64,000 nt of DNA, from positions 1 to 64,000 of the forward strand of contig JALHLQ010000019.1 of NCBI GenBank assembly GCA_022844485.1, in the 5' to 3' direction. The translations under genes and the position numbers were made by a program. The notes beneath the pieces were generated by a model that saw nothing but the letters and a program-made list of their open reading frames with translations, was not told where the DNA came from and searched no databases. The stretch comes from Xanthobacteraceae bacterium. Its GTDB lineage: Bacteria; Pseudomonadota; Alphaproteobacteria; Rhizobiales; Xanthobacteraceae. This document shows positions 46,018-56,643 of this stretch, one piece after another; positions within the stretch are counted from its first letter, which is position 1, and each line of letters opens with the position of its first letter.

Positions 46018-47745
46018 TCAGCTCGACTGGCGACGGAGAAATGCGGGGATGTCGAGATTTTCGTCATCCCCGGAATTGTGCACAGGCGCAGGCCGGCCGT
46101 GGACGTCCAGGCCCTGCACCGACCGATTCGATCCACGCTTTGCGTAGTCCGAAATGGGAGGCTCCGCCCGCGGCGGCAAAGGCGGAAGCCGGTCCGCGAG
46201 CGCCGCCCTTCCCGACCCGTGATGCCCGTCCTCGACATGGTGGTCATGGTCGCGCCGCCCGAGCCCCACGGAAGCGAGGCGCTGGAGCAGGGATGTCCGT
46301 TTCTTCTCGGGCGTAGGAGGTTCCGGCATTTGCCCGCTGCGCGCGCGGAGCTGGTTTTGCGCTGGCACCGGCAATTCTTCGAGGCGCGGCATGCGCGGCG
46401 GCCGCAGCGCTGCACGTTCGGGCGCCGGCGGAATGAATGCGCGCTGTTCGGACGGCTCTTGCGAGGCCCGCGGGAACTCTTCTTCAACCGGCTCCAGAAA
46501 CAGGGTCGGCTTCGGCGCGATCGGCCGAATGGTAACGTCATCCAGCCCGGTCGCGTGCGGCATCGTGGATGTCTGCACGGGCGGCTGGGTCGCAGCCTCC
46601 TGCGAGGAGGCGCTCGCAGGCGCCGGATCTTGCCGTTCCAATCGCTCCGCAAGGCGCTGGGTATCCGCTTTCAGCTTCTGCGTGAGCTCCGCCAGTCGCG
46701 AGGACGGCGAAACGCCGCCGGCGGTTTGCGCCTGAGTGGCAGGAAGCTGAGCGCTGGCCTTCGGACGCGCAGCCGTGGCGGCGACGTCGATGCCGGTTGC
46801 CACGACGGAGACGCGGATGACCCCGTCGAGCCCCTCATCGAAGGTGGCGCCCACGATGATGTTCGCCTCCTCGTCGACCTCCTCACGGATACGGGTCGCC
46901 GCTTCATCGACCTCGTAGAGGGTGAGATCGGTGCCGCCGGTGATCGAGATCAGCAGCCCGCGCGCGCCCCTCATGCACACTTCGTCGATGAGCGGATTGG
47001 AGATTGCGGCCTCCGCGGCGCGCAGCGCCCGTTTGTCGCCCGAGGACTCGCCGGTGCCCATCATCGCCTTGCCCATTTCCCGCATCACCGCGCGAACATC
47101 GGCAAAGTCGAGATTGATAAGCCCCTCCTTCACCATCAGGTCGGTGATGCAAGCGACGCCTGAATAGAGCACCTGATCGGCCATGGCGAAGGCATCGGCG
47201 AACGTTGTCTTCTCGTTCGCCACGCGGAACAGATTCTGGTTCGGGATGACGAGAAGCGTGTCGACGTGCTTCTGCAGTTCGATGATGCCCGACTCGGCTA
47301 TCTTCATCCGGCGCTGGCCCTCGAACTGGAACGGTTTGGTGACCACGCCCACCGTCAGGATGCCGAGTTCCTTGGCGACCCGCGCCACCACCGGCGCCGC
47401 GCCGGTGCCGGTGCCGCCGCCCATGCCGGCTGTTACGAAAACCATGTGCGCGCCCATGAGATGGTCGCGGATCTCATCGATCACTTCTTCCGCCGCGGCG
47501 CGACCGACTTCGGGCTGCGATCCTGCGCCCAACCCTTCGGTCACTTGCACTCCCATCTGGATGACGCGCTCGGCTTTCGACATGGTCAGCGCCTGGGCGT
47601 CGGTGTTTGCAACCACGAAGTCGCAACCGAGCAACCCCGCGGTGATCATGTTGTTGACGGCGTTCCCGCCTGCCCCGCCGACCCCGAACACGGTAATGCG
47701 CGGCTTGAGCTCCCGGATGTCGGGCATCTTGAGGTTGATGGTCAT
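46018..47745 (-). CDS. ftsZ: Cell division GTPase FtsZ
   Basis: Tubulin homologue that forms the Z ring. 575 aa. GTPase domain: [27 protein letters not shown], the tubulin signature [17 protein letters not shown], and the T7 synergy loop [18 protein letters not shown]. The C-terminal domain ends near [12 protein letters not shown] (about residue 315). A long disordered Pro/Arg/Glu-rich linker of about 240 residues follows, then the conserved tail peptide [14 protein letters not shown] that binds FtsA and other partners. Long linkers are usual in this order. It lies 82 bp after ftsA. Confidence 0.98.
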   Translation of the reverse strand: MTINLKMPDIRELKPRITVFGVGGAGGNAVNNMITAGLLGCDFVVANTDAQALTMSKAERVIQMGVQVTEGLGAGSQPEVGRAAAEEVIDEIRDHLMGAHMVFVTAGMGGGTGTGAAPVVARVAKELGILTVGVVTKPFQFEGQRRMKIAESGIIELQKHVDTLLVIPNQNLFRVANEKTTFADAFAMADQVLYSGVACITDLMVKEGLINLDFADVRAVMREMGKAMMGTGESSGDKRALRAAEAAISNPLIDEVCMRGARGLLISITGGTDLTLYEVDEAATRIREEVDEEANIIVGATFDEGLDGVIRVSVVATGIDVAATAARPKASAQLPATQAQTAGGVSPSSRLAELTQKLKADTQRLAERLERQDPAPASASSQEAATQPPVQTSTMPHATGLDDVTIRPIAPKPTLFLEPVEEEFPRASQEPSEQRAFIPPAPERAALRPPRMPRLEELPVPAQNQLRARSGQMPEPPTPEKKRTSLLQRLASVGLGRRDHDHHVEDGHHGSGRAALADRLPPLPPRAEPPISDYAKRGSNRSVQGLDVHGRPAPVHNSGDDENLDIPAFLRRQSS

Positions 47746-47827
47746 GACTGCCTCTGCGAGTAGCGGGGGACGCGGTTACGTTCGGCCGGTCCGCCACCGG
47801 CCGCACCCGTCGTTGGTCGATCGAACC

Positions 47828-49147
47828 CTAGAATCCGTCGCGGAGCCATCGGCCAACCTTTGCGAAATATCCGTCCGTCCCTGTCATCAGATGCCGCGTT
47901 CGCCGCGGTTCGAACTGCTCGAGATACGCGGCTTGCGGGTATACAAGCAGCCCCGCAGCCGTTGCGAAGGCCGGGCCTTTGGCGGGCTCCGGCAATCCTG
48001 AAATGCCAAGCGGACGGCCGAGCCGGACCTGCCGCTTGAAAATCCGCGCAGCGAGCTCACCGAGTCCGGTGAGCTGGCTGCCCCCGCCGGTCAGCACGAC
48101 ACGGCCGCGTGGCAAACCCGCGAAAGGCGACGCAGCGAGCCGGTCACGCACCATCTCGAGCATCTCTTCGATTCGCGGCTTGATGATGCGCGCCAAGGCC
48201 GCGCGGGAGACGAGGTTGGGCCCGCCGTGGTCGGCTTCATCGACCTGCGGCACAGCGACGGTGTCGCGATCATCGAATGAATCGGAAATCGCGCTTCCGT
48301 GCAGCGCCTTGATGCGTTCAGCATCGGCCAGGGACGTCGTCAGCCCACGCGCGACGTCCATCGTGATGTGCTGGCCGCCGAGCGCAAAACCATCCGCGTG
48401 GACGAACCTCCCGCCGGAGAAGACGGCAATCGTCGTGGTCCCGGCCCCGATGTCGACCACGGCCGCGCCGAGATCCGCCTCGTCGTCTGCCAGCACCGCC
48501 AGGCCCGACACATAGGCGGCCGAGACCATCGCTTCGACGGCCAGGTGACACTGCTCGACCGTCAGCATGAGATTGCGGGCCGGCGCGAGATCGGCTGTCG
48601 CGCAATGCATCTCGACGCTCAGTTTCTGTCCCACCATACCCCGCGGTTCTCGCACGCCCTTCGTGTCGTCGATTGAGAACGAGATCGGCAAGGAATGGAG
48701 AATGACGCGTCCTTCGCGGACGGAATGGTGGTTGCCGGCGGCCAGGACGCGCTCGATGTCTCCATCGCTGACCGGGCGGTGCAGCTGCACCGTTGCGGCA
48801 TAAAGTTCGCTTCCGATCCGTCCCGCCGTCAGGGGGACGACCACGGACTCGATCTGCACTTTCGCCATACGTTCTGCGCAATGCACGGCATGACGCACCG
48901 CGTTCTCGGCTGCCGCCAGGTCGACGACGGCGCCGGCCTTCATCCCGGCGGCGCGGACATGGCCGATCCCGATCACCTCGACGGAATGGCTGCGTCGGGT
49001 CAAAACCTCTTGCGGTGGCTTCGGCGTCAACCGGCCGATCAGGCACGCGATCTTTGACGTTCCGATATCGACCGCGGCGATAACGGCGGAGCGCCGCGGC
49101 GAGAGGGGCCGCATCTTCGGGGTCAGGCCATGCGCAAGCGGATTCAT
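47828..49147 (-). CDS. ftsA: Cell division protein FtsA
   Basis: Actin-like membrane tether of FtsZ. 439 aa. Phosphate-1 loop VIAAVDIGTSKIACLIGRL, the 1C/2A region GSELYAATVQLHRPVSDGDIERVL, AAVVDIGAGTTTIAVFSGGRFVHADGFALGGQHITMDVARGLTTSLADAERIK (phosphate-2 loop), and adenosine motif GRVVLTGGGSQLTGLGELAARIF. The C-terminus GYFAKVGRWLRDGF is the amphipathic membrane-targeting helix. The ATG overlaps the ftsQ stop (ATGA). Confidence 0.97.
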   Translation of the reverse strand: MNPLAHGLTPKMRPLSPRRSAVIAAVDIGTSKIACLIGRLTPKPPQEVLTRRSHSVEVIGIGHVRAAGMKAGAVVDLAAAENAVRHAVHCAERMAKVQIESVVVPLTAGRIGSELYAATVQLHRPVSDGDIERVLAAGNHHSVREGRVILHSLPISFSIDDTKGVREPRGMVGQKLSVEMHCATADLAPARNLMLTVEQCHLAVEAMVSAAYVSGLAVLADDEADLGAAVVDIGAGTTTIAVFSGGRFVHADGFALGGQHITMDVARGLTTSLADAERIKALHGSAISDSFDDRDTVAVPQVDEADHGGPNLVSRAALARIIKPRIEEMLEMVRDRLAASPFAGLPRGRVVLTGGGSQLTGLGELAARIFKRQVRLGRPLGISGLPEPAKGPAFATAAGLLVYPQAAYLEQFEPRRTRHLMTGTDGYFAKVGRWLRDGF

Positions 49148-50085
49148 GCATCCCCCCCTTTGCGCTTTGCCTTCTTGTCCTTGAGAGCTTCGTCGCGCGC
49201 CCGCGCAGCCTCCTCTGACAGCCGCACCGTGATTCGATCGGACAGGCGGAGATCGACGGCGGTGATGTCACGCGTGAGAAGTCTCTTCTCCCGATCGAGC
49301 CGGGAAAGCGTTTCGAATGCACTCTCGACGTCGGTCTCGGGCAGCCGCACATCGATCCCATTGTGCAGGCGCAAGTTCCACCGCCGGTCCGCCACGAGGA
49401 TTGAAGCTCGCACCTGATCGCGGATGTCCGGAAAACGATCGAGCAGGCTCACGAAGCTGCGGGCTTTCGTTTGCGCGCCTGCCCCGACGAGAAACGGCAG
49501 ATGCGAAAACCGGGGATCGGCTTCCCGGCTCAGAACCGTGCCATCTGCGGCTATCAGCGCGACCCTGCGTTCCGTCTGCCAAATCGCGAACGGCTGACGC
49601 TCCTCAACCACCACTTCTATCCGATCGGGAAACAGCTTGCGGACGGTCGCTTCCGCAATCCAGGGGTTCTGCTTCAAGCGCGCTCGAGCACCCTCGACGT
49701 CGTAGAACAGCAGCGAGGTCGACTCGCTGACGCCAAGCATTCCAATGATGTCCTCGCGACCGACCCGATGCTGGCCGGCGAGCGAGATTGCAGCGATGCG
49801 GAATCCAACGAGGCTTGCGACCCCGTCGCGCGCTTCGCGCAGGTTCGACGACAGTCCCCAGATGGTTTCCCCGCGGACAAGGGCATATCCGACGCCGAGG
49901 GCCAGCACGCACAACAACGCGCACAGGCCAGTCCAGCGCGGCAGTCTGCTGCATGTCTTCACCCTGGCCGAACGCGTTTCGGCCTGGAGCATCCGGCGCC
50001 GGACGCGCAAGCGCGAAGCGAAGCCGGTCCGCCCTCCCGGCCCGTCGCGCGTCAGCGGTCGAGCGAGGCGTCCTCGATCATCCAT
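49144..50085 (-). CDS. ftsQ: Cell division protein FtsQ
   Basis: Bitopic divisome protein of 313 aa. A basic cytoplasmic segment is followed by one transmembrane helix (LCALLCVLALGVGYALV, about residues 54-70), the POTRA domain (FRIAAISLAGQHRVGREDIIGMLGVSESTSLLFYDVEGARARLKQNPWIAEATVRKLFPDRIEVVVEERQPFAIW), and a beta domain ending DLRLSDRITVRLSEEAA. It connects FtsL/FtsB to the Z-ring proteins. The ATG at 50085 overlaps the end of ddl by 34 bp; a start at the internal Met about 31 codons later is possible. Confidence 0.95.
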   Translation of the reverse strand: MDDRGRLARPLTRDGPGGRTGFASRLRVRRRMLQAETRSARVKTCSRLPRWTGLCALLCVLALGVGYALVRGETIWGLSSNLREARDGVASLVGFRIAAISLAGQHRVGREDIIGMLGVSESTSLLFYDVEGARARLKQNPWIAEATVRKLFPDRIEVVVEERQPFAIWQTERRVALIAADGTVLSREADPRFSHLPFLVGAGAQTKARSFVSLLDRFPDIRDQVRASILVADRRWNLRLHNGIDVRLPETDVESAFETLSRLDREKRLLTRDITAVDLRLSDRITVRLSEEAARARDEALKDKKAKRKGGDA

Positions 50086-50978
50086 CGCACGAGCTCACCG
50101 AACGAAATTCCCTCATAGGCCGCTAGCTCCGGAACGAGGGACGTTTCCGTCATGCCTGGCTGTGTATTGACTTCAAGGCAGACGAGCCCGTCTGTCCCTT
50201 CGACGGAGTCGTCGTAGCGAAAGTCAGCGCGGCTCACGCCACGGCACCCCAGAGCGCGATGCGCCTCAAGGCTCAGTCTTCGAACCTCCTGGTAAACATT
50301 TGGTAAAAGCGGCGCCGGAAGAAGGTGCTGGGACCCCCCCGGGGCATACTTCGCCTCATAATCGTAGAAGCGGACCGCCGGTACGATCTCGATGACGCCA
50401 AGCGCCCGATCGCCCATCACCGCACAAGTCAGTTCCTTGCCGGGGATGTAAGCCTCGCACAGCACCCGATCGCCGAACTGCCAGTCGTCGCGATAGAGTT
50501 CTTGCGGCGGATGGTCGTGCTTGTCGGTGACGAGAAAGACGCCGACGCTCGATCCCTCCGCCAGCGGTTTAATGACATAGGGCCGCGGCAGCACGTGCTC
50601 CTTCGCCGCTTCGAAACGGGAGACAACGAGGCCGGGCGGAACCGGAATGTCTCGTGCGGCAAACAGCGCCTTCGAGAATTCCTTCTGCATCGCCAGCGCG
50701 GAGGCGAGCACGCCGGAATGCGTGTACGGAATCCCGACGACCTCGAGGATGCCTTGGATGGTGCCGTCTTCGCCGGGCCGCCCGTGCAGCATATTGAGCG
50801 CGACCTCGGGCCGGAGGGTTTGCAGGACATTCGCAATGTCGCGCCCGATATCGATGCGGGTCACACGATAGCCCTGCTGCTCGGCCGCTTCCGCACAGGC
50901 CTTGCCGGAGCGGAGCGAAACCTCCCGCTCCGCCGACCAGCCTCCCATGAGCACCGCGACATGCTTCCCGCGCTTCAT
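50052..50978 (-). CDS. ddl: D-alanine--D-alanine ligase
   Basis: ATP-grasp enzyme making D-Ala-D-Ala for the MurNAc pentapeptide. 308 aa. KHVAVLMGGWSAEREVSLRSG is the classic DdlB start. Other motifs are NMLHGRPGEDGTIQGILEVVGIPYTHSGVLASALAMQK, PYVIKPLAEGSSVGVFLV, GKELTCAVMGDRALGVIEI, and the Mg/ADP site VCLEVNTQPGMTETSLVPELA. It lies between murB (90 bp) and ftsQ (overlap). Confidence 0.97.
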   Translation of the reverse strand: MKRGKHVAVLMGGWSAEREVSLRSGKACAEAAEQQGYRVTRIDIGRDIANVLQTLRPEVALNMLHGRPGEDGTIQGILEVVGIPYTHSGVLASALAMQKEFSKALFAARDIPVPPGLVVSRFEAAKEHVLPRPYVIKPLAEGSSVGVFLVTDKHDHPPQELYRDDWQFGDRVLCEAYIPGKELTCAVMGDRALGVIEIVPAVRFYDYEAKYAPGGSQHLLPAPLLPNVYQEVRRLSLEAHRALGCRGVSRADFRYDDSVEGTDGLVCLEVNTQPGMTETSLVPELAAYEGISFGELVRWMIEDASLDR

Positions 50979-51068
50979 GAATCCTCTTGAGCCGTCCGAC
51001 GGGGGGCGGATGCAAGGTGCCGACAGGCTTGATTCGCCGAGGTTGTTAGAAGAGTCGATTCAGGGCGA

Positions 51069-51983
51069 TTACGCCAGACCTATCCGCTTGATTTCCCAGT
51101 CGAGTAGGGTTCCCGAATGGGCTTTGACCCGCTTGCGGACTTCTTCTCCAAGCATCTCGATATCGGCAGCGGTGGCGTCTCCGAGATTGATCAGGAAGTT
51201 GCAGTGGAGGTCCGACACTTGCGCGCCACCGCGCGTCAATCCACGGCACCCCGCCGCATCGATGAGCCGCCAGGCCTTCTGTCCGGGCGGATTCTTGAAC
51301 GTCGAGCCGCCGGTCCGACTTTTGACCGGTTGGGTTGATTCCCGCGCCTGCGTGATGGCGTCCATCTCCGCCTCGATGGCCGCGGGATCGCCGGGCGACC
51401 CCTGAAACAGCGCTTGCGTGAAAATCACGTCCTCCGGCACGCCGCAATGGCGGTAGCGAAAGCCCATTTCGGCGTTGGGATAAAGATGGGCTCGCCCAAG
51501 CCGGTCGACGCCGCGCGCCTCGATCAGGATGTCCTTCGTCTCCCGCCCGTAGGCGCCGGCATTCATTCGGAGCGCCCCGCCGATCGAGCCCGGGACGCCG
51601 CGCAAGAAGGCGAGCCCGGCCACCCCGGCCTTTGCCGCCGCCTTGGCCACCTGCACATCCGGCGCCGCGGCCCCGGCGCGAATACGATGCCCCTCCTCGA
51701 TCGCGATGGCGTTGAACCCTCTCCCGAGCCGGATGACCACCCCCGGCACGCCGCCGTCGCGCACGATCAGGTTAGAGCCGACCCCGATTGCTGTCACCGG
51801 AACGTCTTGCGGGCATTGCTTGAGGAAATAGGCGAGATCCGCTTCGTCCTCGGGGCTGAACAAAGCCTGCGCCGGTCCGCCGACCCGGAACCAGGTGAAC
51901 TCGGCAAGCGGCTGATTGGCGATCAGGCGACCGCGCAGCTGCGGCGCGTCGGCTTTCAGGTCGGCGGTGATGTCGGGAAACAT
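51069..51983 (-). CDS. murB: UDP-N-acetylenolpyruvoylglucosamine reductase MurB
   Basis: NADPH/FAD reductase that forms UDP-MurNAc. 304 aa from the ATG at 51983. The type II-like FAD domain is [29 protein letters not shown], with [25 protein letters not shown] and [34 protein letters not shown]. The catalytic serine lies in [28 protein letters not shown]. The track ORF begins 25 codons earlier inside murC. The ATG at 51983 lies 31 bp after the murC stop. Confidence 0.96.
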   Translation of the reverse strand: MFPDITADLKADAPQLRGRLIANQPLAEFTWFRVGGPAQALFSPEDEADLAYFLKQCPQDVPVTAIGVGSNLIVRDGGVPGVVIRLGRGFNAIAIEEGHRIRAGAAAPDVQVAKAAAKAGVAGLAFLRGVPGSIGGALRMNAGAYGRETKDILIEARGVDRLGRAHLYPNAEMGFRYRHCGVPEDVIFTQALFQGSPGDPAAIEAEMDAITQARESTQPVKSRTGGSTFKNPPGQKAWRLIDAAGCRGLTRGGAQVSDLHCNFLINLGDATAADIEMLGEEVRKRVKAHSGTLLDWEIKRIGLA

Positions 51984-52014
51984 CGTGCTGCTCAAATGGC
52001 CGGGGAGACCGATG

Positions 52015-53427
52015 TCAAGAAACCGACCCCAGCGCCCCCAGCTCCGCCGGCAGCGCATAGGCCCATTGGGTAATATTGCCGGCGCCGAGGCAGACGACCG
52101 TATCGCCTGGCCGCACCAGGGACTTCACCAGCGGCGCAAGCGCCTGCGGCCCCTCGAGCGCAATAGGCTTGCGATGGCCACGAACGCGCAGTCCCTGCAC
52201 GAGCGAGTCCTTGTCCGCACCCGCAATCGGCGCCTCGCCCGCCGGATAGACGTCGGCCACAATCACCGCATCCGCATCGTTGAAGCAGGTCGAGAACTGC
52301 TCGAACAGCGCCGAGAGCCGCGTGTAACGATGCGGCTGCACGACGGCGATGACCTGGCCCGAGGTCGATTCGCGCGCCGCTTTCAGAACGGCCGCGATCT
52401 CGACCGGGTGGTGGCCGTAATCGTCGATGATCGTCACGCCATTCCACTCGCCGGTCCGTGTAAAGCGGCGTTTCACTCCGCCAAATCCCACAAGCGCCTT
52501 GCGGATCGCGTCGGCTCCCATCCCGAGTTCGCAGGCGACGGCGACCGCCGCCGTCGCATTGAGTGCGTTATGGCGTCCAGGCATCGGCAAGCGAATATCA
52601 GCCACCTCGTGCATGGCGGTGCCGGCATGCTCGCGAAGCACAACCGAGAATTCGGCGGCACCCCTCGCCTGCCTCAATCCGACGAGCCTCACATCGGCCT
52701 GCGGATTCTCACCATAGGTGATGACGCGCCGGTCCTCGACCCTGCCGATCAGCGTCTGCACCACCGGATGATCCGTGCAAGTGACGGCGAAGCCGTAGAA
52801 CGGCACGTTCTCGATAAAGGCTTGGAAGGCTGCTTGCACGGCTTCGAATGTCTTGAAATGGTCGAGATGCTCGGGATCGACATTCGTCACGATGGCGATA
52901 TCGGCGGGAAGTTTCAGGAACGTACCGTCGGATTCGTCTGCTTCGACGACCATCCATTCGCCCGCGCCAAGTCGCGCATTGGTGCCGTAGGCGTTGATGA
53001 TCCCGCCATTGATGACCGTCGGGTCGAGCCCACCGCCGTCGAGCAGCGCCGCCACCATGGATGTCGTGGTCGTTTTCCCGTGCGTCCCGGCAACGGCAAT
53101 GCAGCGCTTGAGCCGCATCAATTCGGCAAGCATCTCCGCGCGCCGCACCACGGCCATGCGCTTTCCGCGCGCGGCAACGAGCTCCGGGTTGTCTTGCTTG
53201 ATGGCCGAGGACACGACCAGCACCGACGCTCCCTCGACGTTCTTCGCCTCATGCCCGATCAGAACATGCACGCCAAGTGCGCGAAGCCGTTTGACATTCG
53301 CGCTCTCGGCGACGTCTGACCCCCGCACCGTGTAGCCGAGATTCACGAGCACCTCGGCGATCCCGCTCATGCCGATACCCCCGATCCCGACAAAATGGAT
53401 CGGCCCGATGTCGCGCGGCATTTTCAT
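52015..53427 (-). CDS. murC: UDP-N-acetylmuramate--L-alanine ligase MurC
   Basis: Adds L-Ala to UDP-MurNAc. 470 aa. [32 protein letters not shown] is the UDP-binding Rossmann start, [19 protein letters not shown] the ATP loop, and [28 protein letters not shown] and [19 protein letters not shown] the catalytic-domain markers. It is 4 bp after murG and 31 bp before murB, all in one transcriptional direction. Confidence 0.98.
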   Translation of the reverse strand: MKMPRDIGPIHFVGIGGIGMSGIAEVLVNLGYTVRGSDVAESANVKRLRALGVHVLIGHEAKNVEGASVLVVSSAIKQDNPELVAARGKRMAVVRRAEMLAELMRLKRCIAVAGTHGKTTTTSMVAALLDGGGLDPTVINGGIINAYGTNARLGAGEWMVVEADESDGTFLKLPADIAIVTNVDPEHLDHFKTFEAVQAAFQAFIENVPFYGFAVTCTDHPVVQTLIGRVEDRRVITYGENPQADVRLVGLRQARGAAEFSVVLREHAGTAMHEVADIRLPMPGRHNALNATAAVAVACELGMGADAIRKALVGFGGVKRRFTRTGEWNGVTIIDDYGHHPVEIAAVLKAARESTSGQVIAVVQPHRYTRLSALFEQFSTCFNDADAVIVADVYPAGEAPIAGADKDSLVQGLRVRGHRKPIALEGPQALAPLVKSLVRPGDTVVCLGAGNITQWAYALPAELGALGSVS

Positions 53428-53431
53428 GCTG

Positions 53432-54550
53432 TTATCGATCCTTGCTGTTCAGCCCCGCCACTTTCATCACCAGGTCCGCCAATCGGTCGGCCGCGTCGGC
53501 GGCGCCGGCGGACTTTGCCGCCTGCGCCATTGCATTCAATCGTTCCGGGGCCGAGAGGAGCTCGGTCATTTCGCCGGCAAGCCTTTGCGGCGTGAACTGG
53601 TCTTGCGTCAAGAGAATGGCGGCTCCGGCCTTAGCGAGCATGGTGGCATTGGCCAATTGATCCTGATCGAGCGCGTGCGGAAACGGGACCAGGATCGAGG
53701 GCCGGCCGACGACCGCAAGCTCGGCGACGGTCGACGCGCCCGAACGCGAGATGACAAGATGCGCAGCCGCCATGCGTGCGGGCAGGTCGGCGAAAAACGG
53801 GGCAATCTCGGCGGCAAGTCCGGCCCGCTCATAGGCGTCCTCGACCCGCGCCCGATCCTCTTCGCGCGCCTGCTGGACCAGGTCGATACGACGCCGGACC
53901 TTTTCCGGAAGCGACGCAAGCGCCGGCGGCACGATGTCCGCCATGACCTTGGCGCCCTGGCTTCCGCCGAACACAAGGAGCCGGAAGCGGTCAGCGGGGC
54001 CCGGCGGGCGATACGCGTGCCTGGACAACTCGATCACGGCCGGCCGCACCGGGTTGCCGGTCTGGGCAGACTTTCCCGTCAGGTGTGGTGATAGGCCGAT
54101 CACGGAGGGAAAACTGGTTGCGATCGCGGTCACCCGCGACGCCAGCAGGCGATTGGCGCGCCCCATCACCCCGTTCTGCTCGTGAATGACCGTCGGGACA
54201 TGAACGAGCGTCGCGGCAAGCACCGGCGGAACGGTTGGATAGCCCCCGAAACCCACCAAAGCGGCGGGCCTGATCTTGCGGATGAGTCGAATGCCCCGGA
54301 CGATGCCGAAGCCGAGGACCGCGGCCGCCCGCGCCAGTTTGACGGGATTTCGCCCCGCGAACGTCGCGCTTGGAAGGATATGCGTGTGGTCCGCCGGGAA
54401 CTGCTGGCCGTAGCGCGCCGCGCGGGCATCGGTTGCAAGATCGACCCTGGCGCCGCGCGCGCGAAGCGCATTGGCAAGCGCCTCGGCGGGGAACAAGTGC
54501 CCGCCTGTGCCCCCGGCAGCGACAACGATCAGGGGCAATCCGCCATTCAC
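53432..54550 (-). CDS. murG: Lipid II synthase MurG
   Basis: Membrane-associated GT28 enzyme that transfers GlcNAc to lipid I. 372 aa. [22 protein letters not shown] is the acceptor-domain G loop, followed by [56 protein letters not shown], and the UDP-GlcNAc pocket [37 protein letters not shown]. The GTG at 54550 overlaps the ftsW stop (GTGA). The longer track ORF continues into ftsW in a shadow frame. Confidence 0.97.
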   Translation of the reverse strand: MNGGLPLIVVAAGGTGGHLFPAEALANALRARGARVDLATDARAARYGQQFPADHTHILPSATFAGRNPVKLARAAAVLGFGIVRGIRLIRKIRPAALVGFGGYPTVPPVLAATLVHVPTVIHEQNGVMGRANRLLASRVTAIATSFPSVIGLSPHLTGKSAQTGNPVRPAVIELSRHAYRPPGPADRFRLLVFGGSQGAKVMADIVPPALASLPEKVRRRIDLVQQAREEDRARVEDAYERAGLAAEIAPFFADLPARMAAAHLVISRSGASTVAELAVVGRPSILVPFPHALDQDQLANATMLAKAGAAILLTQDQFTPQRLAGEMTELLSAPERLNAMAQAAKSAGAADAADRLADLVMKVAGLNSKDR

Positions 54551-55701
54551 GCTGCGACCCCGCGAGGCGCGACGGCCAAGCGGTGCTTGACGAGCTGCGC
54601 CCGTGGGCGCTCGCGGGTCAGCGAGAGCAGCATTCCCATCCCATAGGCGAGCGAGATCAGCGAAGAGCCGCCATAGGAAATGAACGGCAGCGTCATGCCC
54701 TTGGCGGGGATGAGATGCAGGTTCACGGCCATGTTGATTGCCGACTGCGCCCCGAACAGGAGCGCAAGTCCAGCAATCGCAAAGCGAATGAAAGGATCGT
54801 CGTCGCGCAGGGCGCACATGAGCGCGCGGATCACGATGAAAGCGAACAGGGCAACCAGCACGAGACAGAGCACGATGCCGAACTCCTCGGCGGCCACGGC
54901 GAAGATGAAGTCCGCATGGCTATCCGGCAGGACCCGCTTCATGGTGCCCTCCCCGGGCCCGCGCCCGAACCAGCCGCCGCGCACGAAAGACTCGAGTGCG
55001 GTATCGACCTGGAACGTATCGCCCGAAGAGGGATCGAGGAAGCGCTTAATGCGGCGGGCGACGTGCGGAACCATGACATAGGCCCCGGCAAGTCCGGCCG
55101 TGGCGGCGCCGGCCAGCCCTGCGACCCAGACGAACCGCATGCCGGCCATGAAGAACAGCGCGCCCCAAACGAGCGCAATCAGCATGGTCTGTCCGAAGTC
55201 CGGCTGCAGCACGAGGACGGCGACGACAACCAGCAGCAGACCGAGCGCAACCGTGTTGGCCGGCACCTCCGGTTTCCGCGTGGACTCGGCGAAGAGCCAG
55301 GCGATGAGAATGACAAAGGAAGGTTTCAGGAACTCGGACGGCTGGATGTTGAGACCCATCAGGACGATCCAGCGACGCGCGCCCTTCACCTCCGCACCGA
55401 ACACCAGTGTTGCCGCCGCCAGCGCCAGGCTGCACGCGAACACGAGGAGCGCCACCCGCCGAATTTGCCGGGGCGACAGAAACGATGACGCAATGAGCAC
55501 GAGCAACGCCGGCACGAGGTAGAGAACATGCCGGTTCACGAAATAGAACGGATCAAGCCCGATGCGCGTGGCAACCGGCGGACTGGCCGCCAGCGACAGA
55601 ACGATCCCGCCCAGCATGAGCGCTGCGACAGCGGCCAGCACCAATCGATCGACCGTCCACCACCAGGCCGCGAACGGCGTGCGTTCAAGGCGCGAGATCA
55701 T
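54547..55701 (-). CDS. ftsW: Septal peptidoglycan polymerase FtsW (SEDS family)
   Basis: 384 aa, about 10 predicted membrane helices. SEDS motifs are KGARRWIVLMGLNIQPSEFLKPSFVILIAWLFAE, LQPDFGQTMLIALVWGALFFMAG, GRGPGEGTMKRVLPDSHADFIFAVAAEEFG and LIPAKGMTLPFISYGGSSLISLAYGMGMLLSLTRERP. It polymerises lipid II together with FtsI. The stop overlaps the murG start, and the upstream gene is an unrecognised insertion relative to the usual murD-ftsW order. Confidence 0.97.
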   Translation of the reverse strand: MISRLERTPFAAWWWTVDRLVLAAVAALMLGGIVLSLAASPPVATRIGLDPFYFVNRHVLYLVPALLVLIASSFLSPRQIRRVALLVFACSLALAAATLVFGAEVKGARRWIVLMGLNIQPSEFLKPSFVILIAWLFAESTRKPEVPANTVALGLLLVVVAVLVLQPDFGQTMLIALVWGALFFMAGMRFVWVAGLAGAATAGLAGAYVMVPHVARRIKRFLDPSSGDTFQVDTALESFVRGGWFGRGPGEGTMKRVLPDSHADFIFAVAAEEFGIVLCLVLVALFAFIVIRALMCALRDDDPFIRFAIAGLALLFGAQSAINMAVNLHLIPAKGMTLPFISYGGSSLISLAYGMGMLLSLTRERPRAQLVKHRLAVAPRGVAA

Positions 55702-55848
55702 GAATCCCCCGGGCAGGCTGGCGCGCGCGCAACTCTCAGAGACTGTATTGCCCCGCTGACCCCGAAATTTGCTGCGGCGCCTGCGCCACAGCGCCTGCGA
55801 ACTCCGGTGCCAGACCCCAGTCCTGCCCCGGGTTTGGTTTCAAGTCGA

Positions 55849-56529
55849 TTAAGATTGGACCGTGTCGCCTCTCAGCGGCGCGAGTCGCGAGGTTCCGATC
55901 ATGACTTCAGCGGCCAGTCGAACGGCAACCGCAAGCGGCAGCGTGTGCCGCGACTCGACGATCACCATTCCTGCAGTCCAGCCGAGCACGATCACGAGGT
56001 CCGGCAGCGACAAGCCGTGGAGATCGGCGATATCGCGCACGCTCTCGCGCAAATACAGACCCGCATGGAGAGGCTTTTCGCTCGGACGATATTCGGGCGG
56101 TGCGCTCAATGGCGGAAACGGAGCCTTCCCCAGGCTCCCGGTCACGGATTCCACCAGCCTCTTGATATCGGGCAGTTGATCGGCGGCAAGCCCCGCGGCG
56201 GTTGCGGCCTGGACGATCATGGACCAGGCGGTGTGGTTGTCTCCGTCCACGAATAGAACGTGGTCTTGCACGCCGCCCGGCAACCAGGCCCCCTTATCGG
56301 GCAGCGGCAAGCCGGCCGACCGCAAGGCGAACTCCCCTGCAAGCGCGGCGGCCGCCGAGAGAGCGTCGGGCCCGCGCAAGCCGCCGTTCTGATCCGGGTA
56401 TCGCGATTTGAGCAGCGCCAGGATGTCCTCTCCTGCATTGCGTGCGCGATCATAGAACGACCGCTGTCTTGGAATGGCGTTCGCAACAGGCGAAGCGTGG
56501 GCCGGGCGGATGGCAGTTTGCATCGACAT
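55849..56529 (-). CDS. Unrecognised protein within the dcw cluster (between murD and ftsW)
   Basis: 226 aa from the ATG at 56529 (GGGGTACC upstream; a second ATG two codons on is possible). I do not recognise a family. The N-terminus is polar, with a charged helix RQRSFYDRARNAGEDILALLKSRYPDQNGGLRG (about residues 25-57). The middle is Ala/Leu-rich (ALSAAAALAGEFALRSAGLPLPDKGAW). The C-terminal half looks folded and partly hydrophobic (LPDLVIVLGWTAGMVIVESRHTLPLAVAVRLAAEVMIG). No signal peptide or clear membrane span is seen. It lies on the same strand, 114 bp from murD and 147 bp from ftsW, so it could be a division or wall-related accessory or an insertion. Confidence 0.72.
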   Translation of the reverse strand: MSMQTAIRPAHASPVANAIPRQRSFYDRARNAGEDILALLKSRYPDQNGGLRGPDALSAAAALAGEFALRSAGLPLPDKGAWLPGGVQDHVLFVDGDNHTAWSMIVQAATAAGLAADQLPDIKRLVESVTGSLGKAPFPPLSAPPEYRPSEKPLHAGLYLRESVRDIADLHGLSLPDLVIVLGWTAGMVIVESRHTLPLAVAVRLAAEVMIGTSRLAPLRGDTVQS

Positions 56530-56643
56530 GCGAGGTACCCCTTTTGTGGTATCAGGATCGGGGCGGACCAATTGCAATTCGCCGAAGAAACTCGTTCAAG
56601 AAAGCCGCAAATTGTCTCGAAAACCGTGAAATCCGCTTTTCGA

